Positions 43,255 to 51,673 of a DNA stretch of 64,000 nucleotides are shown one piece after another. Within the stretch, counting starts at the first letter, position 1. The number at the start of each line of letters is the position of its first letter. Source of the stretch: Bythopirellula goksoeyrii (lineage in GTDB: Bacteria > Planctomycetota > Planctomycetia > Pirellulales > Lacipirellulaceae); the NCBI RefSeq assembly GCF_008065115.1, contig NZ_CP042913.1, positions 1,958,338-2,022,337 of the forward strand. Reading direction: 5' to 3'. Position numbers and translations under genes: made by a program. The notes beneath the pieces were generated by a model. It saw only the letters and a program-made list of their open reading frames with translations, made no database searches and was not told the DNA's origin.

Positions 43255-45030
43255 ATGACTTCTGCCGTTGAACATCACACCGTCGTCCAAATCAATGTCG
43301 CCGATCGACTTGCGCACTTTGCCCAGCGTATGCCGCTCTCCGTGGCCGTGGCTTGTCCTGGGCATGGTGATGCTGCGGGGCGAAATAGCTATGCCACTTG
43401 CACGTTTGCCGAACTCGATCGCGATGCCACTGCCTTGGCTCGCGGCTTGGTCGACCTGGGTGTGACGCCTGGAACGCGACTGGTGCTCCTGGTGAAGCCC
43501 GGGGTGGAGTTTGTGAAGCTAGTCTTTGCCCTCTTGCGTTCGGGGGCGACTACGATCTTGATCGATCCTGGCATGGGAAAAAAGCATCTGGTGAATTGCC
43601 TTGCCGCGGCTGAGCCCGCCGGATTTGTTGCGATCAGCCCTGCTCAAGCTGTGCGAACTCTACTCAAGAGCCGTTTCCCGCAAGCAAAGCTCAACGTGAC
43701 TGTTGGCCGGCGATGGTTCTGGGGCGGCACAACCTACAAACAACTGCTCAGCGCAGGAACCAACTCGGGTACCCGCTTGCCGACTTCGCGGGCAACAGAC
43801 CCCGCCGCGATCATCTTCACAAGCGGCAGCACGGGGCCCCCCAAGGGCGTACTCTACACCCACCAGATGTTCGACACCCAGGTTGCCGAGATCCGCCGCG
43901 AGTATGACCTTCAGCCCGGCGGAGCGGATCTGGCGTGCTTTGCCCTCTTTGGTCTGTTCAACTCCGCAATGGGAATCACCACGGTGTTCCCCAAGATGGA
44001 TTTCTCCCGCCCCGCCTCGGCCGATCCTCGCAAGTTGCTCTCCGCGGCGAGTGATTGGCAAGTAACCCAAGCGTTTGGTTCGCCGGCAGTTTGGGACAAA
44101 CTGAGCCGCTATTGCGAACATCACGGCGAACAGATTCCCACCCTGCGCAAGATTTTCTCTTGTGGCGCACCCGTGCCGGCCAAAGTGCTGCAGCGAACCC
44201 TAGCCTACGTCGATGCCTATGCCGAAATGCACACACCCTATGGAGCAACTGAGAGCCTCCCCGTGGCAACCATCGCCGCCAGCGAGGTACTTTCTGAGAC
44301 TGCTGAGCAGACTGCGTGCGGGGCAGGGGTGTGCGTCGGGCGTAAGTTCGAATCGATTGATTGGCGTGTGATCCGGATCTCGGATGAGCCGATCACAAAC
44401 ATCGCCGACGTTGAGGAGTTGCCGATGGGTGAAATTGGTGAACTCATTGTGCGTGGTCCGCAGGTATCGCCGCAGTACGATGGAGAGTTGCGAGTTGCGA
44501 GTTGCGAGTTGCGAGAGAAAGAATCAACTCGCGTCTCGAAACTCGCATCTCACAACTCAATGACTAAAATTACCGACGGCATCTCAATCTGGCACCGCAT
44601 GGGCGATGTAGGCTACTTGGACTCACAAGGTCGGTTCTGGTACTGCGGCCGTAAGAATCACCGCATCGAAACCAGCGAAGGAACTTTGTTTTCCGTGCCT
44701 TGTGAGGAGATATTCAATACACATCCGGATGTCGCTCGCACGGCCTTGGTTGGGATCGGTCCAGCGGGTGGAGCTACACCCCTGTTGGTCGTTGAGCCGA
44801 GTGGAACACTCTTACGGCGTTGTGGTAAGAACTGGTCTCGCAGCGACTATCACAGGCTCCAAGCGGAGTTATTGGAATTGGCTAAGGGGTACGAAATTAC
44901 TAAGCACATCGCACAACCTATTTTTCATCCCGGGTTGCCTGTCGACGTGAGACACAACTCAAAAATCAACCGCGAGCAATTAGCAAAGTGGGCGACGAGA
45001 GAGTTGGGCGGACACAAGCTTCAGCATTAA
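43255..45030 (+). CDS. oleC: OleC-like beta-lactone synthetase (AMP-binding superfamily)
   Basis: 591 residues. OleC turns a 2-alkyl-3-hydroxy acid into a beta-lactone with ATP in long-chain olefin synthesis. The adenylation loop is 'AIIFTSGSTGPPKGVLYTHQ', followed by 'YGATESLPVATIAASE', 'HRMGDVGYLDSQGRFWYCGR' and 'KNHRIETSEG'. The assignment as OleC rather than an acyl-CoA ligase rests on the oleD gene 66 bp downstream and an oleB gene nearby. Residues about 411-435 are an odd low-complexity insert (ELRVASCELREKES...), encoded by a palindromic repeat inside the gene. oleA is not in the window. Confidence 0.82.
   Translation: MTSAVEHHTVVQINVADRLAHFAQRMPLSVAVACPGHGDAAGRNSYATCTFAELDRDATALARGLVDLGVTPGTRLVLLVKPGVEFVKLVFALLRSGATTILIDPGMGKKHLVNCLAAAEPAGFVAISPAQAVRTLLKSRFPQAKLNVTVGRRWFWGGTTYKQLLSAGTNSGTRLPTSRATDPAAIIFTSGSTGPPKGVLYTHQMFDTQVAEIRREYDLQPGGADLACFALFGLFNSAMGITTVFPKMDFSRPASADPRKLLSAASDWQVTQAFGSPAVWDKLSRYCEHHGEQIPTLRKIFSCGAPVPAKVLQRTLAYVDAYAEMHTPYGATESLPVATIAASEVLSETAEQTACGAGVCVGRKFESIDWRVIRISDEPITNIADVEELPMGEIGELIVRGPQVSPQYDGELRVASCELREKESTRVSKLASHNSMTKITDGISIWHRMGDVGYLDSQGRFWYCGRKNHRIETSEGTLFSVPCEEIFNTHPDVARTALVGIGPAGGATPLLVVEPSGTLLRRCGKNWSRSDYHRLQAELLELAKGYEITKHIAQPIFHPGLPVDVRHNSKINREQLAKWATRELGGHKLQH
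44485..44558. repeat. In-frame low-complexity palindrome inside oleC
   Basis: Four GAGTTGCGA units followed, after a short spacer, by the inverted form (ACTCGC..CAACTC). It adds about 25 residues between 'VSPQYDGE' and 'ITDGISIWHRMGDVG' without breaking the frame. Confidence 0.8.
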
Positions 45031-45096
45031 ATCAACCGGGGTCGAGACGACCCGGCTCGCAACTAACCACCAACCACTAAGCACTAACTCTTGACA

Positions 45097-46104
45097 ATGC
45101 ACACACTCGTTACCGGCGGCGGAGGATTTCTTGGGCGCGCTATCGTCGAGCAATTGCTTGCCCGCGGCGATCAAGTACGGAGCTTTAGTCGCGGCGTGCA
45201 TGCAGAACTTACTGAGTTAGGCGTAGAGGTCGTGCGTGGCGACATCCGCGATGCAGAAGCCGTTGCCCAGGCGTGTGAGGGAATCGAATGTGTGTTCCAC
45301 ACCGCAGCAATCGCTGGCATTGGTGGCACTTGGAATCGGTTCTACTCAGCAAACACGTTGGGTACGGAGAATGTCATAGCTGCCTGCCGAAGGCATGGGG
45401 TTCAAAGCCTGGTCTACACAAGCAGTCCCAGCGTGACTTTCGCCGGTGGCGATCAATGTGGCGTGACCGAATGCGAGGCACCTATCGATTTGGCATGGCT
45501 TGAGAAAAACGAATGTCATTACTCCCGCAGCAAGGCGCTGGCAGAGCAGGGGGTACTAGCCGCTAACTGTGAGCAACTCGCCACCTGTGCATTGAGGCCG
45601 CACTTGATATGGGGACCGGGCGATCCGCATTTGGTGCCGCGACTAATCCATCGAGCAAAGAGTGGTCGGCTGCGTCGCGTAGGGGACGGCACGAATCTGG
45701 TCGATGTGATCCATGTCGAGAACGCCGCAAGGGCGCACCTGCAGGCAGCGGACTCCCTCGTCCGACCCGATTCACCCGTCGCAGGCAAGACTTATTTTTT
45801 GAGCCAGGGTGAGCCAGTCAACTGCTGGCAGTGGATCAACCAAATCTTGGCATTGGTGAACGTGCCCCCTGTGATCAAGTCGATTTCGCTCAAAAAGGCC
45901 TTGCGCATAGGTCAGGCGTGCGAATGGGGATATCGAATCGCCCGTTCCCAACAGGAGCCTCCCATGACCCGGTTTCTTGCCTGGCAGCTTGCCAGTTCGC
46001 ACTGGTTCGACATTTCTGCCGCCCGACAAGATTTCGGCTATCAGCCCCTCGTTTCTACTGCAGAGGGAATGCAACAGCTGGCTGCGTGGTTGCAGCCGAG
46101 TTAG
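45097..46104 (+). CDS. oleD: OleD-like NAD(P)-dependent 2-alkyl-3-ketoalkanoate reductase
   Basis: 335 residues from the ATG at 45097 (a TTG lies two codons earlier; neither has a ribosome site, and 45060-45090 is a CCAACCACTAA low-complexity tract). An extended SDR of the 3-beta-HSD type: 'TLVTGGGGFLGRAIVEQLL', 'CVFHTAAIAGIGGTWNRFYS', active-site 'VYTSSPSV', 'CHYSRSKALAEQ' (Y-x3-K) and 'ALRPHLIWGPGDPHLVPRL'. It reduces the OleA product before OleC acts. Its place right after oleC supports the call. Confidence 0.85.
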   Translation: MHTLVTGGGGFLGRAIVEQLLARGDQVRSFSRGVHAELTELGVEVVRGDIRDAEAVAQACEGIECVFHTAAIAGIGGTWNRFYSANTLGTENVIAACRRHGVQSLVYTSSPSVTFAGGDQCGVTECEAPIDLAWLEKNECHYSRSKALAEQGVLAANCEQLATCALRPHLIWGPGDPHLVPRLIHRAKSGRLRRVGDGTNLVDVIHVENAARAHLQAADSLVRPDSPVAGKTYFLSQGEPVNCWQWINQILALVNVPPVIKSISLKKALRIGQACEWGYRIARSQQEPPMTRFLAWQLASSHWFDISAARQDFGYQPLVSTAEGMQQLAAWLQPS

Positions 46105-46192
46105 GGACCACCTAGCCGATTCCCCCACTGCCAATTACAATCAGCAGCTTGCATTTTTCGCGATTTTGTCATTGTCACTTGAAGAGGACGCC

Positions 46193-47959
46193 GTGCTTCG
46201 TACCCATACCTGTGGTCAACTTTCTGAAAAACTCGAGGGAGAAACCGTCACACTCTGCGGCTGGGTCGATAGCTACCGCGACCACGGTGGGGGGCTCTTT
46301 GTTGACCTCCGCGACCGCTACGGCATCACCCAAGTGGTCTTTAATCCTCCCGATTCCACTTCTGAGGTAATCGAGGCGAGCAAATCGCTACGGGCTGAGT
46401 ATGTGATTCGCGTGACTGGCAAGGTCGCTCCCCGCCCGGAAGGAATGGCCAACAAGCGTTTGGCAACGGGCGCCATCGAATTGCGTGCCACGACGCTCGA
46501 ACTGTTGAACAAGTGCCTTACGCCCCCCGTCTCGCCAAGTTCTGATGAAGCCCCCGGCGAAGATTTACGACTCAAATATCGCTACCTTGATCTGCGTCGT
46601 GCCGAGATGCAGAAAACGATGTTGCTTCGAGCCGCACTGATCAAGGACATGCGCGACTATTTCGCTGAGCATGATTTCGTCGACGTCGAGACACCAATCC
46701 TTGGACGCAGCACTCCCGAGGGGGCTCGCGATTATCTCGTTCCTAGTCGCGTACATCGTAACATGTTCTATGCCTTGCCGCAGTCACCGCAGTTGTACAA
46801 ACAGATCCTGATGATCGCTGGCTACGATCGCTACATCCAAGTGGCCCGCTGCTTTCGCGATGAAGACCTCCGTGCTGACCGCCAACCGGAATTCACGCAA
46901 CTGGATGCCGAGATGTCGTTCGTGGACTCCAACGATGTGATGGGAATCATCGATGGCTTGATCGCCGGACTTGCCAAGAAGCATTTGGGAATCGAAGTTG
47001 CAACTCCCCTGCCCCGCATGACTTACGACGAGGCGATGGAGCGCTATGGCCACGACGCACCCGACCTGCGGTTTGGCATGGAGATTGTCGACTGCACCGA
47101 TCTAGCAGCCGAAGCAGAGTTCCGCGTCTTTCACAGTGTCGCGACCTCTGGAGGTCGCGTGCGGGCTATCAATGCCAAGAAGGGAACCGAGCAGTATTCT
47201 CGGCGTGGCATCGATGGTCTGACAGAATTCGTGGGTGAGTACGGGGCGAAAGGCTTGGCTTGGTTCAGAGTTGAAGAGGATGGCTCGCTTAATTCGACAA
47301 TCGCCAAGAATTTCACGCCTGAACTGCTCAAGAGAATTGGCGAGCGACTCAATGCCGAGCCAGGGGACTTGTTGCTTTTCGTGGCTGATTCGTTCGCAGT
47401 GACGTGCAAAGCCCTGTATGCTCTGCGTTCTAAGATTGCCCGTGAGATGAAGCTTTACGAACCCGGGCAGATGAATTTTTCCTGGGTGGTCGAATTCCCC
47501 ATGTTCGAGCGAGACGAAGAGGAAGCTCGCTGGCAAGCGATGCACCATCCCTTCACAGCCCCTCGCGATCAGGATTTGGAATTATTAGATACTGATCCGG
47601 GCAACTGTCGTGCAAAGGCCTATGATTTAGTGGTCAACGGCTACGAGGCAGGTGGCGGCACGATTCGTATTCACGACAACAAAATTCAGAGCAAGGTCTT
47701 TTCTTTGTTGGGTATCGACGAAGAGACCGCCAAGGATCGATTTGGATTCTTGCTTGATGCCCTGCAATATGGTGCCCCACCGCACGGTGGAATTGCCTTG
47801 GGCATCGACCGCTGCGTGATGCTGTTTGCCCAATTGGAAAATATTCGCGATTGCATAGCCTTTCCCAAAACACAAAAAGCTACCGATCTTATGACCGAGG
47901 CTCCCGGGGAAGTAGATGCCAAACAGCTCCGAGAACTAGCGATCAAATTGGTCGAATGA
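46193..47959 (+). CDS. aspS: Aspartyl-tRNA synthetase
   Basis: 588 residues from the GTG at 46193, which has AGAGGA upstream; the open frame extends into oleD but is not used. A class II synthetase. The N-terminal OB-fold ('CGWVDSYRDHGGGLFVDLRD') binds the anticodon. Motif 2 is 'VARCFRDEDLRADRQPEFTQ', the GAD domain is in the middle, and motif 3 is 'GGIALGIDRCVML'. The bacterial form with a GAD insert. Whether it also charges tRNA-Asn cannot be told. Confidence 0.96.
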   Translation: MLRTHTCGQLSEKLEGETVTLCGWVDSYRDHGGGLFVDLRDRYGITQVVFNPPDSTSEVIEASKSLRAEYVIRVTGKVAPRPEGMANKRLATGAIELRATTLELLNKCLTPPVSPSSDEAPGEDLRLKYRYLDLRRAEMQKTMLLRAALIKDMRDYFAEHDFVDVETPILGRSTPEGARDYLVPSRVHRNMFYALPQSPQLYKQILMIAGYDRYIQVARCFRDEDLRADRQPEFTQLDAEMSFVDSNDVMGIIDGLIAGLAKKHLGIEVATPLPRMTYDEAMERYGHDAPDLRFGMEIVDCTDLAAEAEFRVFHSVATSGGRVRAINAKKGTEQYSRRGIDGLTEFVGEYGAKGLAWFRVEEDGSLNSTIAKNFTPELLKRIGERLNAEPGDLLLFVADSFAVTCKALYALRSKIAREMKLYEPGQMNFSWVVEFPMFERDEEEARWQAMHHPFTAPRDQDLELLDTDPGNCRAKAYDLVVNGYEAGGGTIRIHDNKIQSKVFSLLGIDEETAKDRFGFLLDALQYGAPPHGGIALGIDRCVMLFAQLENIRDCIAFPKTQKATDLMTEAPGEVDAKQLRELAIKLVE

Positions 47960-48071
47960 TTCTCCATTGCGGTTATTGCTAGTTGACGATCCTCTGGCGA
48001 CTCTCGACAATCAGGGGTCGTAGAATTAATCGACTTTTCTCCCGCGTTGTAGGGCTAAGGATTTGGAAGCT

Positions 48072-48815
48072 ATGATGCAACCAATTGTGCAGAAGTGCTT
48101 GTTGAGCAAACTGACTTGTGTTGCTTGCGCGGTCGGAGCCCTTTCAATTGGTTGCTCACAATCAACTGTTCACGATTCTGTGACACAATTGGCGCCCAAA
48201 CAGCAAGTGGTATCTGAAGTCGCAAATGAATCGACTCAAAGAATCGAAGTTGAGTCGGAATCACTGGTTGCTCAGTCCTCGGTTAAGCCACATGTGGTTC
48301 GTAAGGAAGTGGCTCAAGAGATCACTGCCAACATTCCTGAAGTAATTCTGAGCACCGCCCACTCGGCAATGTGCCGCGTGCGTGTCGGCGACGAGATGCC
48401 AGAAATAGAATTGCCCCAATTGGGTCATGACGAGGTGACTCTATCAGAACTTAGTGGAGATCAAGCAACTGTTGTGCTGTTTTGGAAGCCCGACCGCTGG
48501 ATGAGCCACATGGCGCTATCCGATTTGGAACGAGAAGTTGTGTCCAGCGCTGAATCGGAGAAAGTGGCTGTGATAGGCATCGCAGTAGAAACCCCTGAGG
48601 ACCAAGTCGCAGCGGAAGCAAAATCCTCGGGAGCGAGTTTCCCGCAGCTCTTGGATGTCGATGGTAAAGCTTTCGACCAATTGGGCATGGTAATGCTTCC
48701 CCGCATCTATGTGCTCGATCCCGCTGGCCGCATCGTCTGGTTCGACATCGAGTACAGCGAGAGTACTCGGCGCGAGTTACATGAGACGCTGGATGCGCTG
48801 AAAGGGACGAATTGA
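48072..48815 (+). CDS. Redoxin-like lipoprotein lacking the catalytic cysteine
   Basis: 247 residues from the ATG at 48072. A signal ends at 'ALSIGCSQ', a plausible but imperfect lipobox, predicting a lipoprotein. After a linker of about 70 residues comes a thioredoxin/AhpC fold: 'VGDEMPEIELPQLGHDEVTL', 'VVLFWKPDRWMSHMALSDLE', 'SGASFPQLLDVDGKAFDQLG' and 'LPRIYVLDPAGRIVWF' with the cis-Pro. The active-site position, normally C-x2-C after 'FW', reads KPDRWMSH, so peroxidase or thiol exchange chemistry is unlikely. It may act as a binding or structural variant. Confidence 0.75.
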   Translation: MMQPIVQKCLLSKLTCVACAVGALSIGCSQSTVHDSVTQLAPKQQVVSEVANESTQRIEVESESLVAQSSVKPHVVRKEVAQEITANIPEVILSTAHSAMCRVRVGDEMPEIELPQLGHDEVTLSELSGDQATVVLFWKPDRWMSHMALSDLEREVVSSAESEKVAVIGIAVETPEDQVAAEAKSSGASFPQLLDVDGKAFDQLGMVMLPRIYVLDPAGRIVWFDIEYSESTRRELHETLDALKGTN

Positions 48816-48841
48816 GCTGGTCGATCAAGAAGTGATTTTTA

Positions 48842-51526
48842 CTACTTCGGTCGACTAGCCACACGCGTCTCCGTAAGTTGCTCCTGCCATTCTTTGACTA
48901 GCTGAAATGCCTCAAGCGGAGTCGTACCGTTCAGGTCCACTCCCCGAATCGTGTCCAGCAGCGGATGATCCATCGTCTCGAACAATGTCATCTGCATGGC
49001 ATGTCCGTTTTTCGATTGCGGAGTGCGGAGTTCGGAATGCGGAGTGAGCGTATTATCGTGTTGGGCTTCGAGTTGGGCGAGGATCTCCTCAGCCCGTTGG
49101 TTCACTTCGCGGGGCACTCCGGCAAGCTGGGCCACGTGGATTCCGTAGCTCTTGTCGGCTGCGCCAGGGACGATCTGGTGCAGGAACACGACCTCACCTT
49201 GCCATTCCTGAACGGAGACATTCAAGTTGCGAAGCCCAGAGAGCGTCTCCTCTAGATCAGTCAGTTCGTGATAGTGCGTGGCGAACAAAGTGCGGCAGCC
49301 GATTCTGTCGTGCAAATCTTCGACCACGGCCCAAGCGAGCGACAAGCCGTCATAGGTACTCGTGCCGCGGCCTATCTCGTCAAGAATAACCAAGCTCCGC
49401 TCGGTGGCCGTATTAAGAATTCTTGCCGTTTCGGTCATCTCGACCATGAACGTACTTCGACCTCGCGCTAGATCGTCACTAGCACCCACGCGAGCAAAGA
49501 TGCGATCTGCCACTCCAATCGTCGCACGCTTGGCCGGGACAAAGCTGCCGACTTGGGCCAATAGTGTGATCAGTGCCACCTGACGAATGTAAGTACTCTT
49601 GCCAGCCATATTGGGACCGGTAATGAGAAGAATTGCGGAATTCGGATTGCGGATTGCGGAATCACCATTTCCGCCTTCCGCCTTCCGCCTTCGGCCTTTA
49701 TTGGTTGCCTCGCAACTCACATCATTCGGCACAAACGTTCCCTCTGGTTCCGTGATATCGAGGACCGGATGACGACCTTCGACGATGTCGAGGACCGGAT
49801 CAGAACTGATCTCGGGGCGTACGTAGTTGCGAGCCCGCGCCAGCTCGGATAGTGAGGAAAGTACGTCGATCTCGGCCAAGGCATCGGCTGTGCCTTGTAG
49901 TCGGCGTGTTGCCGAAGCGACCAATTCACGTAATTCGACAAACAGTTCATATTCTAAGTCTTGTGAGCGCTCCTCAGCAGCCAGCACCTTTTCTTCGTGC
50001 TCTTTGAGTTCGGGAGTAATGAACCGCTCGGCGTTTTTAAGCGTTTGCTTGCGAATGAAATAGTCGGGGACTTTGTCTCGGTGTGTGTGGGTCACCTCCA
50101 GGTAATATCCAAATACCTTGTTGAAGCCTATCTTGATGCTAGGGATGCCAGACTCCTCGATGGCCTTCGTCTGGTACTCAGCCATCCAGCGTTTGCCACC
50201 TCGCATGAGCTCCCGCTGCTCGTCGAGCTCCGCATGAAAACCGGTTCGAATGAAACCACCGTCACGTGTCGTCAGCGGGCAATCCTCTTCCAGAGCTGCC
50301 TCTAGCCGTCCACGAATATCCGCACAGAGATCGATCCGCGATTCGAGTTGAGAAAGTCGTTCCGCTTTCCTCCCTGTCAGCTTGGCCTTCACTTTTGGCA
50401 GGCTGCTGAGTGTCCGAGCAACAAAACTCAGGTCCTGCGGAGTTGCACGACCCGTTGTGACGCGGGCTACTAGGCGCTGCATGTCGTAAATCGCTTTGAG
50501 TTCAGCGCGCACATCGGTGGTAACCGCCGGATGAGCAACCAGCTCGCCGACCGCCTCGAGCCGAGCATTGATCTGATCGACATTAGTCAAAGGGCTTGCA
50601 AACCAGTCACCCAGCATGCGCGCTCCCATCGAAGTCACTGTCCGATCGACAACCCCCAGCAAGGAACCTTCGCGGCGTCCCTCTCGCAAAGAATGCGAAA
50701 TCTCTAGACTGCGGCGGGTTGCTTGGTCGATTTCCAGGGAAGTTCCCGTCCGATGAGGGAGCAGGGCGGCAATGTGGGTGAGAGAGGTTTTTTGCGTCTC
50801 GGTCAAATAGTCGAGCACAGCTCCTGCAGCGGAGAGGGCAGGGGAGTCCGATTCTTCAAAGCCAAAGCCAGAGAGCGACTGCGTGCCGAAATGTTTGGTG
50901 AGGGCTGTGAGTGCCGCTTCTGTGCCAAACGACCATGCTGGGCGACGAGTCGTCAAGCGACCTTCGCTCCACGACGCTGGAAGCGGGGAAGAATCCTCGC
51001 TGACGATGATCTCTACCGGGGCGACACGCGCCAACTCGTCTTCTAACTTCTCGCTCGGTATGACAGTTGCCTCGAAGCGGCCCGTGGAGATGTCGATCCA
51101 GGCAAGCCCGCAGTGTCCGTCGAACTTCGGCAAGTTGCGCGAAATCGCCAACAGGAAATTGCTTTCCGCTGGATTGAGCAGCGCGTCGTCGGTCACCGTG
51201 CCTCGACTCACCACGCGAGTGATTGCCCGCTTGACGATCCCCTTTGCCTGACGTGGGTCTTCCATCTGCTCGCAGACTGCGGCCCGTAACCCGGCGGAAA
51301 TAATCTTGGTTAGATAGCTATCGAGCTGATGATGAGGAAAGCCAGCCATAGCGACGGGATTCTCCCCTTTGTCGCGACTCGTAAGGGACAACCCTAGCAC
51401 TCGGGCGGCCGTCTTGGCGTCCTCAAAAAAAAGCTCGTAAAAGTCGCCCATGCGAAATAAGAGCAGCGCATCCCCAGCGGCCGCTTTCGCCTCGTGGTAC
51501 TGCTTCATCATCGGGGTGGCTGACAT
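48842..51526 (-). CDS. mutS: DNA mismatch repair protein MutS
   Basis: 894 residues from the ATG at 51526 (GGAG 9 nt upstream; an in-frame TTG lies 5 codons earlier). MutS binds mismatches and starts repair. The N-terminal mismatch loop is 'LLFRMGDFYELFFEDA' (F-x-E). Walker A is 'LLITGPNMAGKSTYIRQVAL', and 'ILDEIGRGTSTYDGLSLAWA' and 'FATHYHELTDLE' follow. Two low-complexity inserts sit at about residues 609-632 (RRRKAEGG..., directly before Walker A) and about 826-838 (HSELRTPQSKNG), both encoded by repeat DNA. mutL is absent from the window. Confidence 0.96.
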   Translation of the reverse strand: MSATPMMKQYHEAKAAAGDALLLFRMGDFYELFFEDAKTAARVLGLSLTSRDKGENPVAMAGFPHHQLDSYLTKIISAGLRAAVCEQMEDPRQAKGIVKRAITRVVSRGTVTDDALLNPAESNFLLAISRNLPKFDGHCGLAWIDISTGRFEATVIPSEKLEDELARVAPVEIIVSEDSSPLPASWSEGRLTTRRPAWSFGTEAALTALTKHFGTQSLSGFGFEESDSPALSAAGAVLDYLTETQKTSLTHIAALLPHRTGTSLEIDQATRRSLEISHSLREGRREGSLLGVVDRTVTSMGARMLGDWFASPLTNVDQINARLEAVGELVAHPAVTTDVRAELKAIYDMQRLVARVTTGRATPQDLSFVARTLSSLPKVKAKLTGRKAERLSQLESRIDLCADIRGRLEAALEEDCPLTTRDGGFIRTGFHAELDEQRELMRGGKRWMAEYQTKAIEESGIPSIKIGFNKVFGYYLEVTHTHRDKVPDYFIRKQTLKNAERFITPELKEHEEKVLAAEERSQDLEYELFVELRELVASATRRLQGTADALAEIDVLSSLSELARARNYVRPEISSDPVLDIVEGRHPVLDITEPEGTFVPNDVSCEATNKGRRRKAEGGNGDSAIRNPNSAILLITGPNMAGKSTYIRQVALITLLAQVGSFVPAKRATIGVADRIFARVGASDDLARGRSTFMVEMTETARILNTATERSLVILDEIGRGTSTYDGLSLAWAVVEDLHDRIGCRTLFATHYHELTDLEETLSGLRNLNVSVQEWQGEVVFLHQIVPGAADKSYGIHVAQLAGVPREVNQRAEEILAQLEAQHDNTLTPHSELRTPQSKNGHAMQMTLFETMDHPLLDTIRGVDLNGTTPLEAFQLVKEWQEQLTETRVASRPK
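49015..49048. repeat. In-frame GCGGAGTTCGGAATGCGGAG repeat in mutS (C-terminal)
   Basis: Near copies of TGCGGAGT/TTCGGA code for 'TPHSELRTPQSK' between the clamp helices and the beta-clamp-type end 'QMTLFE'. A related sequence forms part of the second mutS insert. Confidence 0.7.
49631..49700. repeat. In-frame low-complexity insert in mutS before Walker A
   Basis: Three GGATTGCGG-type units on one side and four CCGCCTTCC-type units on the other. On the coding strand they give RRRKAEGG and SAIRNPNSA. E. coli MutS has only a short loop at this position. Confidence 0.8.
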
Positions 51527-51673
51527 GGTCGACTGCTCCAAAAAGTCGGAAGACAGCGACCCATACTAACGCATCCCAACAGGTCCTTGGAGGGGGGCAG
51601 GGAAACTATGGAAGGAATTGAGGGATAGGAAAACAATAGCGGCCGGAATTTGGTTTCGCGCCGTTCACTAGGC

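Noticed and set aside
45977-46192. N-terminal extension of aspS into oleD
   Set aside because: AspRS proteins start at the 'LRTHTCGQL' region; a GTG with AGAGGA at 46193 explains the start.
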